Of a DNA stretch of 64,000 bases, positions 54,113 through 63,947 are shown in pieces. The notes under the pieces were generated by a model. The model saw nothing but the letters and a program-made list of their open reading frames with translations, did no database searches and was not told the origin of the DNA. The translations under genes were made by a program, and so were the position numbers. The first letter of the stretch is position 1, and every line of letters starts with the position of its first letter. Source of the DNA: Pseudomonas iranensis (GTDB lineage: Bacteria > Pseudomonadota > Gammaproteobacteria > Pseudomonadales > Pseudomonadaceae); the NCBI RefSeq assembly GCF_014268585.2, contig NZ_CP077092.1, positions 3,100,001 through 3,164,000 on the forward strand, given 5' to 3'.

Positions 54113-54127
54113 CCAATTCACAATTGG
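54113..54127. repeat. Palindrome CCAATTC-AATTGG, copy 3
   Basis: CCAATTCACAATTGG, differing from the other two copies only in the centre. Frames in 53800-54400 on the minus strand lack gene-like character. Confidence 0.5.
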
Positions 54128-54349
54128 CATTGGACATTTCGTTTACTTGTAATTACGAGATATGCGGTTGAGATCTAAACGATTTGACTGCGCCGCTACT
54201 CCACAAATCTGAAAATCATCCGCGATTACGTCTGCCGTATTCGATTTCTGAAAGATTTCTAGCAACAGGGCCATTGGCACGACCTGCAATTCCTCAATGG
54301 AAGTGCTGTTTATTCGAATGAAAAATGCTTGAAAATTCTGATTTTGCGC

Positions 54350-54419
54350 GGCCGGCCGAAGTGGCATTTTTTAATGTAGTGGCCGGCCAATTAGTAAACT
54401 TAGTGTTCTTTGGCCGGCC
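54350..54419. promoter_or_regulatory. Three GGCCGGCC sites phased at 31 bp
   Basis: GGCCGGCC occurs at 54350-54357, 54381-54388 and 54412-54419, each step 31 bases (about three helical turns). Copies 2 and 3 also share TGGCCGGCCA and a following ATTAGT-A-T-AGT. They lie 105-174 bases before the gmtY start. Likely operator or recombinase binding sites. Confidence 0.55.
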
Positions 54420-54523
54420 ATATTAGTGCACTCAGTAGACTAACTAATGATGCAAAAAAAAGTTGCGTGCTGGCCGCGACTTATGGAAGGATAAATGGAC
54501 GTAGGGTGAATTTCAGGTCTGCA

Positions 54524-55975
54524 ATGAATATGCAAGTGGCGCCATTTCTTCGATTGTCAGCTCCATTGGTCGAGCTTATTCCTACCGTTCGTGACGGTCG
54601 TAAGCAGTTCAGATTGCTGTGTACTGATCCTCTTCAGGCCGCTTTTTTTGACAATTTCGTGCGCGGCTTGGCGAAAGAACTAAAATATAAAACCGTTAAA
54701 ACGTATTGCTATGCGCTTAAAGTTTTTCTCAATTATATCCAAGTAATCACAAGCATTTCAGGTGGTTTGACTCCAGTAGCCTTACTTGATGCTCTCGAAA
54801 ACTATGAGAGTTTTTTAACCTTTGGCACACTGAGTGACATAGAAACGGTGAGGAAGGTCGCGCGTGTGATCGGGGATCGGAACATTGGAGGAGGTTCTAT
54901 TCCCGTTCACCTGGCGGCGGTCAATAGATTTATTACTGCAAGTGAATATTTTCGTGATGGTTTTCTGGAACTCGAAAGCAAAGGCTATATTGTATCTACG
55001 TCGATGTCGGGCTTTTCCCTGCAGCAAGTAGTATCGATGGAGTCTCCGCAGAAAGTACGCCAAGCGGTTAAAGCCAATAGCTGGTTGGCTGGATGCATTG
55101 CCGGTGGGGCTAAGAAAATCCGGCGCAAAGGGTTAAAACCAGCCTCGCGTCCATCAGAGCTCGCTTATACAGACGAATTTGGAGGTGATGAAAAGGCATT
55201 TCCGATCGATAAGTGTAAAGAACTAATCGATAGAGCTCCGTCCTTGCGAGATAAAGTGCTTTGGAGTCTACTAGCCGCCACTGGCTGCCGGATCTCGGAA
55301 GCACAAACGATGCTTGAAAAGGATGTTCAGATTAGGATTAACAATCCCACTATGAATCATGTGCTTATTGTCGACCCTGCCACCCGTAGGGAAGAGTTGA
55401 TCCGTTTTTTAAGCGAGCATGAAATCAATCAGCTTCCGCATAAGGGAAGAGCAAGTTCTAAGACATTTATGATTGAACCGTTCGCAAGCATGTTTTGGAT
55501 TGCTTTGGCTGAGTATAAGGTCGAGGAGTTTACAAAACAGCAGCGAAGACCATTCCCTGTCAGGCATCCTTTTTTATTCAGAAAGTTGGATTCGGGGGAG
55601 CCAATGTGTGACTCCTACCAAACGCTGTACGAGCGCTTTTCAAAGGTCGCGTTTGAAGTTACGGGTCGTAACTATGGCTTTCACAGTCTTCGTCATATGT
55701 ATGGATATTATTTAGTCAACCATTGCCCAAACCCTTACTCCGATGGTCGCCAGTTCGGCATCGATATCACTCGTGTAAAGGAGTTCATGGGGCATGTAAA
55801 AATTTCTACTACGAAAAAATATGCACGCCAGGACGCCACGATGTTGGAGTCGATGCTATCCGCTATCAATTTGGCAAAACTGCACGGTGGAATAAAAACT
55901 GTACGTCAAGCACAAATTGCTCACCTTGAACACGAAATTAAACGTTTGAAATTGGAAATTGCGGCGGACATCTGA
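54524..55975 (+). CDS. gmtY: Tyrosine recombinase, gamma-mobile-trio GmtY-like
   Basis: A 483-residue tyrosine recombinase. An N-terminal SAM-like core-binding domain (FFDNFVRGLAKELKYKTVKT, about 45-65) is followed by a catalytic domain with Arg256 (LAATGCRISEAQ), His387-S-L-Arg390 (HSLRHMYGYY), His424 (MGHVKISTTKKYAR) and the nucleophile Tyr433. All catalytic residues are present. A C-terminal helical tail follows (LEHEIKRLKLEIAA). ATG 54524 begins the conserved part; the frame is open back to 54410. Its stop overlaps the next start by one base. With its two partners it fits the GmtY-GmtZ-GmtX trio. The codons are visibly AT-richer than in the catabolic block. Confidence 0.8.
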   Translation: MNMQVAPFLRLSAPLVELIPTVRDGRKQFRLLCTDPLQAAFFDNFVRGLAKELKYKTVKTYCYALKVFLNYIQVITSISGGLTPVALLDALENYESFLTFGTLSDIETVRKVARVIGDRNIGGGSIPVHLAAVNRFITASEYFRDGFLELESKGYIVSTSMSGFSLQQVVSMESPQKVRQAVKANSWLAGCIAGGAKKIRRKGLKPASRPSELAYTDEFGGDEKAFPIDKCKELIDRAPSLRDKVLWSLLAATGCRISEAQTMLEKDVQIRINNPTMNHVLIVDPATRREELIRFLSEHEINQLPHKGRASSKTFMIEPFASMFWIALAEYKVEEFTKQQRRPFPVRHPFLFRKLDSGEPMCDSYQTLYERFSKVAFEVTGRNYGFHSLRHMYGYYLVNHCPNPYSDGRQFGIDITRVKEFMGHVKISTTKKYARQDATMLESMLSAINLAKLHGGIKTVRQAQIAHLEHEIKRLKLEIAADI

Positions 55976-58900
55976 TGATTAACCTTCAACAATCTAAACC
56001 TGTGTGGTTGGTTTCCGAAGGCGAGATTGGAATTGAATTTGATATTTCCGTGAGGGCTGTTGCCCGTATTTATCGGGGAAAATATCCAGGATCTGCCTCG
56101 GCTAGTCCTGTGTATCGTGTAATTAAGCCTATTGAGAAAATGGGAATGTCGGCGTTCCGTCATTGGAACGCTGCGCAGATTGAAGGCATCATGCATCTCG
56201 GAATTCGAGCTAACAGTAATTTCACTCCGGATGGCTGGCCGTTTAATAGCCCTGGAGACAAAGCGAAAGCTAACACTTTTTTCCGATTTGTGTTTATTGA
56301 TCTTTGGATCCGTCGGAAGATCTTGCTTCCTCCTGACTTTACAGCGCCTTCGCATCAAGAAGACATCCTTGACAGTATGGTTTCATCTTCAGGATGTGCC
56401 TCTATGATTCGTATCAGGAGCGTGAATCAGCATTCGTCATTGAAATACGAGGGCGGAATGTCAGACGCCGATCGTGCATTGCGGATGTCGCACTGGTTTC
56501 GGCTGCTTTTGACTACAACGATCTATGATCCGGCGGATTTAACCGAAGCAGATATGCGTGTGCTAAAGCCCGTCAAATGGGATAAAGAGCTTGACTGGTT
56601 CCGTCGCTATTACCCTGATGATTTCATTATCGTTCTATCTGATTTGGAAGATCAGAAAAAGGCAGCCGCGAAAGTTTTCGCTGAGGCTCGAGCTGAGGCA
56701 GTAGTGGAGCGGGAGCGCTCGCGCCCTGTGGCGCGAGAAAAGATCAAGCGATCTCAGTTTGATATGGGTCTTGAGCGTGCGATGACATTTCTGCATGGAG
56801 GGGATCACAGCCTTGCTGGACTAATCAAGGCTGCAGGTGGAATGCCAAATGTGCGAGTGGACTACTCTATTCAGCCGGGAGCGGACGATCCAAATGAGGT
56901 AAAATTTGGAGCTGCATATGCTCAATTGCCTGATCAAGTTAAGGGATTCGTTAAGCTTCTGAATAGCGCTTACGGTTCTTTCGTACGCTCTAAAAAATAT
57001 CAATCAGAAAAAAATACCCGGGCGCCCCTTTTGTTGATGATGGCCTATGTCTCATCCTATCTGTATAAGTTTTTCGAAGATCGGGATGGGCATTTAGGTG
57101 AGTACCCTACGACCCTAAATGATTTTTCTTGTGAACTCTTTGTCGCGGGTGATCGTAATCTGGTAGACGGTTTGGTGGTTTACAAGAAGAAGAGGCCCGA
57201 AACGCTTGTTGAATTCATGCATCTTTACGCATCTGCCAATGGTTGGGGGGCGGAGACTCTTTATGCGCGTATAAAAATGATCGACGGTTTCTTCGATCAT
57301 ATTGTCGAAAATAATATTCGATACGCTAATGCAGACCGCGTGCGAAATTCTTTCAGCCCGGCCTGTTATCCTCGATTGAAGAAACGTTACGGCACTACCA
57401 AGAAGCCGATTCCAAGGCAATATTTCGCGACGTTTATGAGTATGTTGTATTCATTGGAGGTACTAGCTATGCACCTCAATGAAATGGCTGAAGGGGAAGT
57501 TGGTGGCGTTATCGATGGCAATCTCGTTCATCCGAGTATTGAAGAACTGACACAGCTCCCCGAGTGGGCTGGACTTTGGGGGTTCTGGGAAAATAAAATG
57601 GCGGGTGTTGATCTCAGTGCTCTAAATTATTGCCCTATTTTTTATCACGATCAAAAGCCGGTTAAGTTTGAGTATATCCCGCGATTCTATCGTGCTGCTG
57701 ATATGGAGGTTATGCGAAAGGTCGGGGATAGTATTGAGCGTCGTGTTGAACCTCGCATTATTATGAATGATGTGAGAATTACTCAGTTAATGTGCGAAAC
57801 AGGCATTCGACAGCATCATCTAATATGGCTCGATAGAGATGAATACGATTGCCATGTAGATGTAAATAGCCGCCGTTCACTGGTACCACTTTACGTTACG
57901 ACTGATAAGGCTCACTCCTCGTGGAGTGCAATCACTTCTCGTCGTGTCATGGATTTATTGCACAGGCAAGCTGATTGGTACGATAAATGCGCTAGTGCAG
58001 ATTTTAAAGAGGATATCTGGTACGGAGGTACTATCGGCTCTTCTTTTGGAAAATTTAGACCGTTGTTCCGACTTCAACAGGGCATTAACAGTTGGAATAA
58101 CCATGCTTCTTTTACTTCGTTTCTTCTTTGTTTGCAATATTTTATTAAGATCGGACTTCAAGATGATTCAATGAAAGATATTGTCTGGCTGAAAAAAGGT
58201 GGGCACCCGGTGGAGCATATCTCAGATCATGATGCTCTTTCGCTGGGTCTGCATCCTAGTAAAGCCTTTAGGCGTGCTATTTCCCCTCATGGGCTACGAG
58301 CGGGTTTTGTGAGCGAGGCTATAAAATTCTTGCCCCCTTTCTTGGTTGGGCAGTATTTTACGGGTCAAACTGAAGAGCTAGTTTATTATTATGCGGTTCA
58401 TGGTGACGATGATCCGGAAATGGGTTTTGAGCAAGTTCTTGCCAAAATTCTATTAAATAATCAAGAGAAAATCAACGATGGTCTAGCTCCTAATTTGACT
58501 AATGCCATTATTCAGATGAATTTGAGACTTCAGCGAGATATTGAGCGCAATCCTAGTTCAGCTATCGATACGCATAGGTTATTTAGTCTGGAACGCGCTA
58601 AAAATAACAAAGGCGAGTTTGCAAAAAATGGAGTTGACTTAATTCGGTTAGAGGAGGCGACTTCATTAGCATTCAACAGTAGCCATATTTGCCCGTTCGG
58701 AAATATTTGCACGATCGAAGCCATAGAGATCGTAGGCGGGCCTAACCATTGTGCGGGTTGCCCGTTTGCGATCAGGGGGGCGGCACATTTACCTGCAATT
58801 TCTGCGCAGAAAGACAAATACAAAGAGTTGATGCTGGGTGTTCTTAGGATGATTAGCGAGATGCTTAATCGTAACCCTGAACATAGGGCAGCGGCAGACT

Positions 58901-59376
58901 TGGAGCGGTTAGAAATGGAATATGACCACTTCGCAACACAAGCGCTGCTGCTAGAGGCAGTTGAGTTACAGTTAATCGAGATTTCGCAACAGGGCGACGG
59001 TAAGGGGCTGATGGTGCAGCGTCGCGGCGAAGTAGTGAAGCAATATGCTCGGTTTGGCGTGCCTGAAGAGGCTCAACTGCTCAAACGTCTTGTTGATGCG
59101 CAATCATTTCCAGATCTGAACAGCCCAGAACTGGAGAGCCAGTTGGCTTTGATGAGGTGCGAGCTATTAATGGACGGCCCGGATGCTAGGGAAAAACTAC
59201 GAATTACCACGCAGCCGGGTAGGTCGGCTGCGCACAATATGGGGGCACTTCTCGCTAGCATGGTGAGCAGTGGAGCAATCGAGGAATTTGACGTGTATAA
59301 AATTTGCGCTGACGTCGAAAGTCGAAATAAAGCCATTCCAGCACCAACTCCAGTGATGTTAGGGCTGCTGGGATGA
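55975..59376 (+). CDS. gmtZ: Large recombinase-like protein, gamma-mobile-trio GmtZ-like
   Basis: A 1133-residue protein. The central-to-C-terminal part has tyrosine-recombinase-like motifs: Arg612 in MCETGIRQHHLIWLD, His772-G-L-Arg775 in SPHGLRAGFVSEAI, and Tyr804-806 in TEELVYYYAVHGDD. So it may be a second, divergent recombinase. Near residue 906 ICPFGNICTIEA and NHCAGCPFA give a four-Cys cluster, likely zinc. The N-terminal 350 residues are unassigned. A 1-base overlap with gmtY and a 4-base overlap with gmtX show tight coupling. A two-recombinase-plus-small-protein organisation also recalls Tn554-type modules, an alternative reading. Confidence 0.78.
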   Translation: MINLQQSKPVWLVSEGEIGIEFDISVRAVARIYRGKYPGSASASPVYRVIKPIEKMGMSAFRHWNAAQIEGIMHLGIRANSNFTPDGWPFNSPGDKAKANTFFRFVFIDLWIRRKILLPPDFTAPSHQEDILDSMVSSSGCASMIRIRSVNQHSSLKYEGGMSDADRALRMSHWFRLLLTTTIYDPADLTEADMRVLKPVKWDKELDWFRRYYPDDFIIVLSDLEDQKKAAAKVFAEARAEAVVERERSRPVAREKIKRSQFDMGLERAMTFLHGGDHSLAGLIKAAGGMPNVRVDYSIQPGADDPNEVKFGAAYAQLPDQVKGFVKLLNSAYGSFVRSKKYQSEKNTRAPLLLMMAYVSSYLYKFFEDRDGHLGEYPTTLNDFSCELFVAGDRNLVDGLVVYKKKRPETLVEFMHLYASANGWGAETLYARIKMIDGFFDHIVENNIRYANADRVRNSFSPACYPRLKKRYGTTKKPIPRQYFATFMSMLYSLEVLAMHLNEMAEGEVGGVIDGNLVHPSIEELTQLPEWAGLWGFWENKMAGVDLSALNYCPIFYHDQKPVKFEYIPRFYRAADMEVMRKVGDSIERRVEPRIIMNDVRITQLMCETGIRQHHLIWLDRDEYDCHVDVNSRRSLVPLYVTTDKAHSSWSAITSRRVMDLLHRQADWYDKCASADFKEDIWYGGTIGSSFGKFRPLFRLQQGINSWNNHASFTSFLLCLQYFIKIGLQDDSMKDIVWLKKGGHPVEHISDHDALSLGLHPSKAFRRAISPHGLRAGFVSEAIKFLPPFLVGQYFTGQTEELVYYYAVHGDDDPEMGFEQVLAKILLNNQEKINDGLAPNLTNAIIQMNLRLQRDIERNPSSAIDTHRLFSLERAKNNKGEFAKNGVDLIRLEEATSLAFNSSHICPFGNICTIEAIEIVGGPNHCAGCPFAIRGAAHLPAISAQKDKYKELMLGVLRMISEMLNRNPEHRAAADLERLEMEYDHFATQALLLEAVELQLIEISQQGDGKGLMVQRRGEVVKQYARFGVPEEAQLLKRLVDAQSFPDLNSPELESQLALMRCELLMDGPDAREKLRITTQPGRSAAHNMGALLASMVSSGAIEEFDVYKICADVESRNKAIPAPTPVMLGLLG

Positions 59377-60092
59377 ATATTAAGATTCGAAATCAGTCTT
59401 TTCGTAAAGCCTCAACCTTTGATCCGTTCATCGCGGCAAGAGGAGAGGCGACTGAGCGGCTTGTAATCAGCGCTGCGCGGACTCTAGACGCATCAAAATA
59501 TCGAAATTTGACTGAGTATTGTAAAGCATTAGCAATGATTGTTACTCAGTTAAGAGCAGCAGAGGCTCACGCACCCATGTCGCCGTTTCATAGTGCAAAG
59601 CCCAGGAATTTCAGCCATGTAACCCTACTTCGCAATGAGCGTTACCGAGAGATAGTGGAGCAAGTCTTCAGCGTCTCTCGATCGAATGTGAAAGACACAG
59701 AGGCTGAGGACGATCTAGACGTACTGCGGGCTCAGAACGCAGGGTTAGCTGCCCAAATTACTCTTTTGAAGGCTAAGATCATCTCGATGGATTCTGTTCA
59801 GGATGAGTTAGGCTCGCGTGTACTGAACGGCGATTATGAAGAAGGTGGGGCCATCATTGATGGCCTCAATCAGCGGATTTTTGTCATGCTCAAAATATAT
59901 CGAGCGCTACGATTAAACTTAGGTAAGGCAGTACGCTATATAGAAGTGGCTACCAATGGCAATGAGGCTGGACTCATTGGTGTTCGAGGGCAAATCGCCA
60001 CTCTCTCCGAACTCGATCAGATGCGTCTTGCAGAAGAGGCGCTCCCGCCCGACATGCGAAAGCAGTTAAGCGGAATGTTTCTAGAGGTCTAG
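59373..60092 (+). CDS. gmtX: Third trio protein, gamma-mobile-trio GmtX-like
   Basis: A 239-residue protein with no catalytic motif. The middle has a coiled-coil segment (DDLDVLRAQNAGLAAQITLL, about 111-130) and a helical C terminus. In trio elements the third gene product is an accessory protein, similar in position to TnpC of Tn554. Its ATG overlaps the stop of the preceding gene (ATGA). No cargo gene follows in the same operon directly; the next two minus-strand genes are broken. Confidence 0.72.
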   Translation: MNIKIRNQSFRKASTFDPFIAARGEATERLVISAARTLDASKYRNLTEYCKALAMIVTQLRAAEAHAPMSPFHSAKPRNFSHVTLLRNERYREIVEQVFSVSRSNVKDTEAEDDLDVLRAQNAGLAAQITLLKAKIISMDSVQDELGSRVLNGDYEEGGAIIDGLNQRIFVMLKIYRALRLNLGKAVRYIEVATNGNEAGLIGVRGQIATLSELDQMRLAEEALPPDMRKQLSGMFLEV

Positions 60093-60251
60093 GCTTCGAT
60101 TCTGGCAGGGTGCTTGCGATCTTATCCAGGATGTCGCATGCACCAAAAAACTGATTGTCTTGGGGTCATTCTAAGCAGTTCACATTGGAAAGAGCGATCG
60201 CAATACGAGTACCTCGACTCCTTCGAGTGCTTTCAGGTCGCCGCCCCCGAC

Positions 60252-60646
60252 TCACAAACCTAGATCTGACGCGATTTTCTTGTCCCAAAGAGTGCGTGGA
60301 AGCTCGTCCGCAGTGACTTTGGTCAGTAAATGCTTTGAGATGAGCTTGATGGCGCACTGTTCCATAGGGACGACTTGACCTTCGTAGTCGGAAAGACGAT
60401 CAAGAAAGGGCATTCCCACAGTCATTCCATTCAGCTCAGCAGCCCGCATCATTCCATGAAACATTGACTCAGCGTGTTCCTGGGGCAGGCTGGAGAGATC
60501 TACTGACACAACCGGATTATGCTCATCTTCGATGTAATCGAAAAAATTTCCTCTATATCGGCTTCCAGCTCAGTTGGTGAAACGTGCGAGCACCCGAGTT
60601 GGATGATCCTCATCGTGAGTTCAAATGGCATCAGCTTTTCTTGCAT
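60252..60646 (-). pseudogene. Hypothetical gene frameshifted at an A6 (T6) run
   Basis: From ATG 60646 the minus strand reads MQEKLMPFELTMRIIQLGCS, then ELEADIEEIF, and from the run at 60541-60546 a different frame continues FDYIEDEHNPVVSVDLSSLP and MFHGMMRAAELNGMTVGMPF to the stop at 60252. Adding one T to the T6 run restores a single protein of about 131 residues. The homopolymer suggests indel slippage (or a sequencing error). Family unknown. It lies between the trio and the ATPase. Confidence 0.65.
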
Positions 60647-60786
60647 AGTGTGTTCGCGCATTGCGGGTAGGGAAATCTGTACTTGTAAGGTGGGTTTATC
60701 TTAGCGATCTGCCTGAGGTTATCTCAAAAGCGCGGTGATGGGCACGCTCGATTCCCAAGCGCAGGCGGCGAGGGTAGCCTGCGAGT

Positions 60787-61035
60787 TCATTGGGAGACTT
60801 CGAGGCGCAATGAGCTAATCAGCAGTTTAAGTCCTTCACTGTTGTGCCGCCTGCTCGCGTAGGAAACGTGGTAGCCAGGAAAAGCAGCGCACCAGTCATA
60901 AAGGAGCCGTAGCAGCAAGCCATTGCTTAGGTGCTCTGTGACGAGGTCTTCAGCTATCTGCCTTGCCCCAGGCTGTCCAATTTTATCCGAGCTCCGGCCT
61001 TTCCAGAGCGCTTGGTAATGGCTTCTTAATTCCAG
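60787..61035 (-). pseudogene. Start-less coding fragment
   Basis: An open minus-strand frame of about 82 codons without an ATG/GTG/TTG start reads LRSHYQALWKGRSSDKIGQP, AEDLVTEHLSNGLLLRLLYD, then HVSYASRRHNSEGLKLLISS and stops at 60787. The composition is gene-like. It is probably the C-terminal end of a gene cut by an earlier insertion or deletion. The stretch 60647-60786 has no feature I can name. Confidence 0.45.
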
Positions 61036-61070
61036 TCAGGTTACGCTGATGTCACCAGGGAGGATGCGCG

Positions 61071-63947
61071 ATGAGTCAGTACCTTTTAAGTTTTGCGAGG
61101 CAGAACCTTGAGGGCCGCACTGATGCTTACTTGGCGCTTCTCTGGTGCATGTATCAGGCTAACCAAAGCAAGGGCCGCTACTCCGACCACATAAAGTCAC
61201 ACATCACCACGGCGTCGGATCATCTGCTGGGTCGCAACTACCAACGTGTCGCTGCCCGCTTCAAGAAAGTGCTCGATAAAAAGCCTGAACTGGATCGAAT
61301 CCCACCCTCGGGCTTGGGGGCGTTGGATTACCTTCGCGTCAAGAATTTCCGTGGCTTTGGGGAGTATGGCGCCGACGATAAAGGCACGTTCATTCGATTC
61401 AGTAAGTTAAAAAACATTTTCTACGCGCCCAATGGTGGCGGTAAATCATCGCTCTGCGAAGCCATCGAAATTTGCACTACTGCGGAGATCAAGGAAGCCG
61501 CCAGGCGCAAAACTAAGGTCAAGCAGTACATTGCACGTGGAGAAACTAAGCCTCAGCTCGCTCTCTTTGGAGCGAATAAGCTCAAAATTGCGCCCAGCAT
61601 CAGTTGGTCGAGCTGCTTCATTGATCGCAATCGCCTTCAGGAGTTTTCGCTCCTGGGCTCCAAGGACACAGGCAGTGGCGAAAGTGATGTCCTGGCTACC
61701 CTGTTCGGCCTAGAAGAGCTCCAGGAAGTCATTTCTCGTTTCGTCCGCCCTGACAGCTTTACGCTCAAAGCATTCATGCGCGCCGACCAAGCGGAGGCGC
61801 TGACGAACCTTGAGCGCGCTCGAACAGAACTAGGTCAACAGCGGCGCAAGCACAGGGCAGATCTTCATGCCGCGATTTCGGAAACCTGTCAGCTATTGGG
61901 ACTGCGGCCTGATCAGGATTTCGAAATTCGTCCAAAGGTACAGCGGCTGCGTAAAATGATAGACATGCACATCCGTGGGGCCGAGCGACTGCGAGCAGCC
62001 AAGGCACCAGTGATCATTCCTTTGAAACGTGTTGCACGTACTTCTGCCATCGCCAAGCGGTTACTCAACCGCAGAACTCAGATCGAAACACTTTTTCTAC
62101 AAAGGGCCACTGACGTTAACTATCGCGCTGTTTTTGAAGCCTTGGAAGCTGTGGAAGTCACCGAGCAGCAGTCTGACCAGACCTGTCCCGCCTGTTTGAC
62201 GCCACTTGACCAAGTCAAAGTGAATCCGTTTGAAAGGGCTCGCGATCAGATCAAAGCGCTCGGGGCTCTCGAGGCGCTTAAGCAATCCAAGCTGAGAAAT
62301 GATGCTCAAGTTGTCCTCTGGGCATCAAGGATCGCGACCGGGATCAATTCAGTGAAGGCTAATGCCAATGCCGATATACCCTGCCGACTGGCGATGGATG
62401 CGTTGGAAGCGGTGCTTACAGAGTTCCATATGGCCACCGACCGCTCGACAGTGGCGGCGTCTGTCCTCAACGCTTTCATTGCACTTTGTGCTGACAGCAC
62501 AGCCCAGATCGAGGCCTATGTGCGTGCCTGCGAGCGCAAGTGGCGGGAGGTTGATCGGGCAGAGGTTCAGGCGGCTCGTCTGGATGCGCTCATCGAACAC
62601 CTCAAGCAGGTTGATGAGTCGCTGAAGCGACAGTTCGACATCAAAACCCATGCGCTAACCGAGTTCACAACCGCCAATGACAGGATGCTTGCGCTAATCG
62701 GGCAGAGAAAGGCTTTGCTCAACGATTCGGTGGATAACAGCCACTTTAACCAGTTGCTGAGGAATCTTGAAGTTGAATACCGGGTGCTCTACGGAGACCT
62801 GCTGGACTACAAGCTAGAGCTTGAAAAAGCACGCATTACAGGGATCGAGGCCAAGGCTGCCGAGTACTACCGAGCGATCAATAACCATGACGATGACCAT
62901 GAGCAGATAGATACGCTGGCCTTTGAAAAGCTCACGGAGAGCTACCGGATCAAGATCACCAATGTGGACGGATCCCTGGTGGACGCGTTTGCTGTGCTCA
63001 GCGAAGGGCATCTGAGGGCGCTGGGCTTATCGATTCTTTTGGCAATGGCTGAGAAAAACAGATTCCCGCTCATCGTCTTTGATGACGTCGTCAATGCGAT
63101 CGACACGGATCACCGATCCAACATCATCGACTTGTTTTTCAATGACGCCTACCTGCGCCGGATCCAGATGGTGGTGACCACCCATGATCGCCTCTTCTGG
63201 GAGCGCTTCTGCATCATCGCTGACCGTCATCCTCAATGCGACCAGCACGCAAACCACGTGCTCAGCTACACGAACAAAGGCATCGTGGTCATTGATCACG
63301 CCGGTGGTTTTCAGAAAAAGGTGCACGTGGCGCTGTCGGTTTTCGACGTTCGGCAAGCATTGCTGTATTGCCGGATCTGGTTCGAGTCCATGGTGCTGGA
63401 GTTCTGCATTGAGAACGGCGTCCAGGTCACCGCGAACTTCAACAAATCTCAGCTCAAGAAGAGTATGTACCTGCAGGTGAGCCTGGAGCACACCTTCAAG
63501 CTGGTGGAGCCCTTCATTGACTATGACCTATCGTATTTCAATTTCATCAAGAATGATCTGGTGAACTGGGGTGGCCAAAACCAAGAACACCATGCCTTTG
63601 ATGAAGGAAGCCTGAACTTTGTGCACTCCAAGACCAGTGGTGAGGTTTCGAAAATCTACGACGCGATCCGTTTCCTGGAATGTCAGCTTTTCATGGACAA
63701 AAAAAAGCAGTCAGGAGAAAGGTATCTAGCAGAGGTGGATGAAAAAATCGAGAAGGGGCGCAGGAAATTGGCAGGACTCGCCAGAGCACCTGAAGAGGTA
63801 CAAAAAGAGCACCGGGCAGGGTTGAAGGTGCTGGAGAAGCGCGCCATTGAGCTCACCCAGGAGCTTCAGTTCATCGAGCGCTGCAGAGTGAGCATGGCTG
63901 ACCGCGAGCGAGTCGGGGAGCTGCCGGCTGAGATACCGCCTGCGTAG
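61071..63947 (+). CDS. RecF/Rad50-like AAA ATPase, likely defence protein
   Basis: A 958-residue ATPase. [11 protein letters not shown] precedes Walker [12 protein letters not shown] (119-127). A long helical arm carries a zinc-hook-like [11 protein letters not shown] (Cys372, Cys375), and the ABC signature [12 protein letters not shown] (643-654) and Walker [15 protein letters not shown] (666-677) follow, then TTHDRLFW. The last 230 residues form a separate domain ([20 protein letters not shown]). This is the layout of SMC/Rad50-type ATPases seen in bacterial defence systems, often with a nuclease encoded next to them, which could be beyond the window. GGAGGATG before ATG 61071 is a strong start. 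Its promoter must lie in the preceding 60647-61070. Confidence 0.82.
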   Translation: MSQYLLSFARQNLEGRTDAYLALLWCMYQANQSKGRYSDHIKSHITTASDHLLGRNYQRVAARFKKVLDKKPELDRIPPSGLGALDYLRVKNFRGFGEYGADDKGTFIRFSKLKNIFYAPNGGGKSSLCEAIEICTTAEIKEAARRKTKVKQYIARGETKPQLALFGANKLKIAPSISWSSCFIDRNRLQEFSLLGSKDTGSGESDVLATLFGLEELQEVISRFVRPDSFTLKAFMRADQAEALTNLERARTELGQQRRKHRADLHAAISETCQLLGLRPDQDFEIRPKVQRLRKMIDMHIRGAERLRAAKAPVIIPLKRVARTSAIAKRLLNRRTQIETLFLQRATDVNYRAVFEALEAVEVTEQQSDQTCPACLTPLDQVKVNPFERARDQIKALGALEALKQSKLRNDAQVVLWASRIATGINSVKANANADIPCRLAMDALEAVLTEFHMATDRSTVAASVLNAFIALCADSTAQIEAYVRACERKWREVDRAEVQAARLDALIEHLKQVDESLKRQFDIKTHALTEFTTANDRMLALIGQRKALLNDSVDNSHFNQLLRNLEVEYRVLYGDLLDYKLELEKARITGIEAKAAEYYRAINNHDDDHEQIDTLAFEKLTESYRIKITNVDGSLVDAFAVLSEGHLRALGLSILLAMAEKNRFPLIVFDDVVNAIDTDHRSNIIDLFFNDAYLRRIQMVVTTHDRLFWERFCIIADRHPQCDQHANHVLSYTNKGIVVIDHAGGFQKKVHVALSVFDVRQALLYCRIWFESMVLEFCIENGVQVTANFNKSQLKKSMYLQVSLEHTFKLVEPFIDYDLSYFNFIKNDLVNWGGQNQEHHAFDEGSLNFVHSKTSGEVSKIYDAIRFLECQLFMDKKKQSGERYLAEVDEKIEKGRRKLAGLARAPEEVQKEHRAGLKVLEKRAIELTQELQFIERCRVSMADRERVGELPAEIPPA

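Noticed and set aside
54143..54367. Minus-strand frame in front of gmtY
   Set aside because: No start signal; it covers the first GGCCGGCC site and regulatory-looking DNA.
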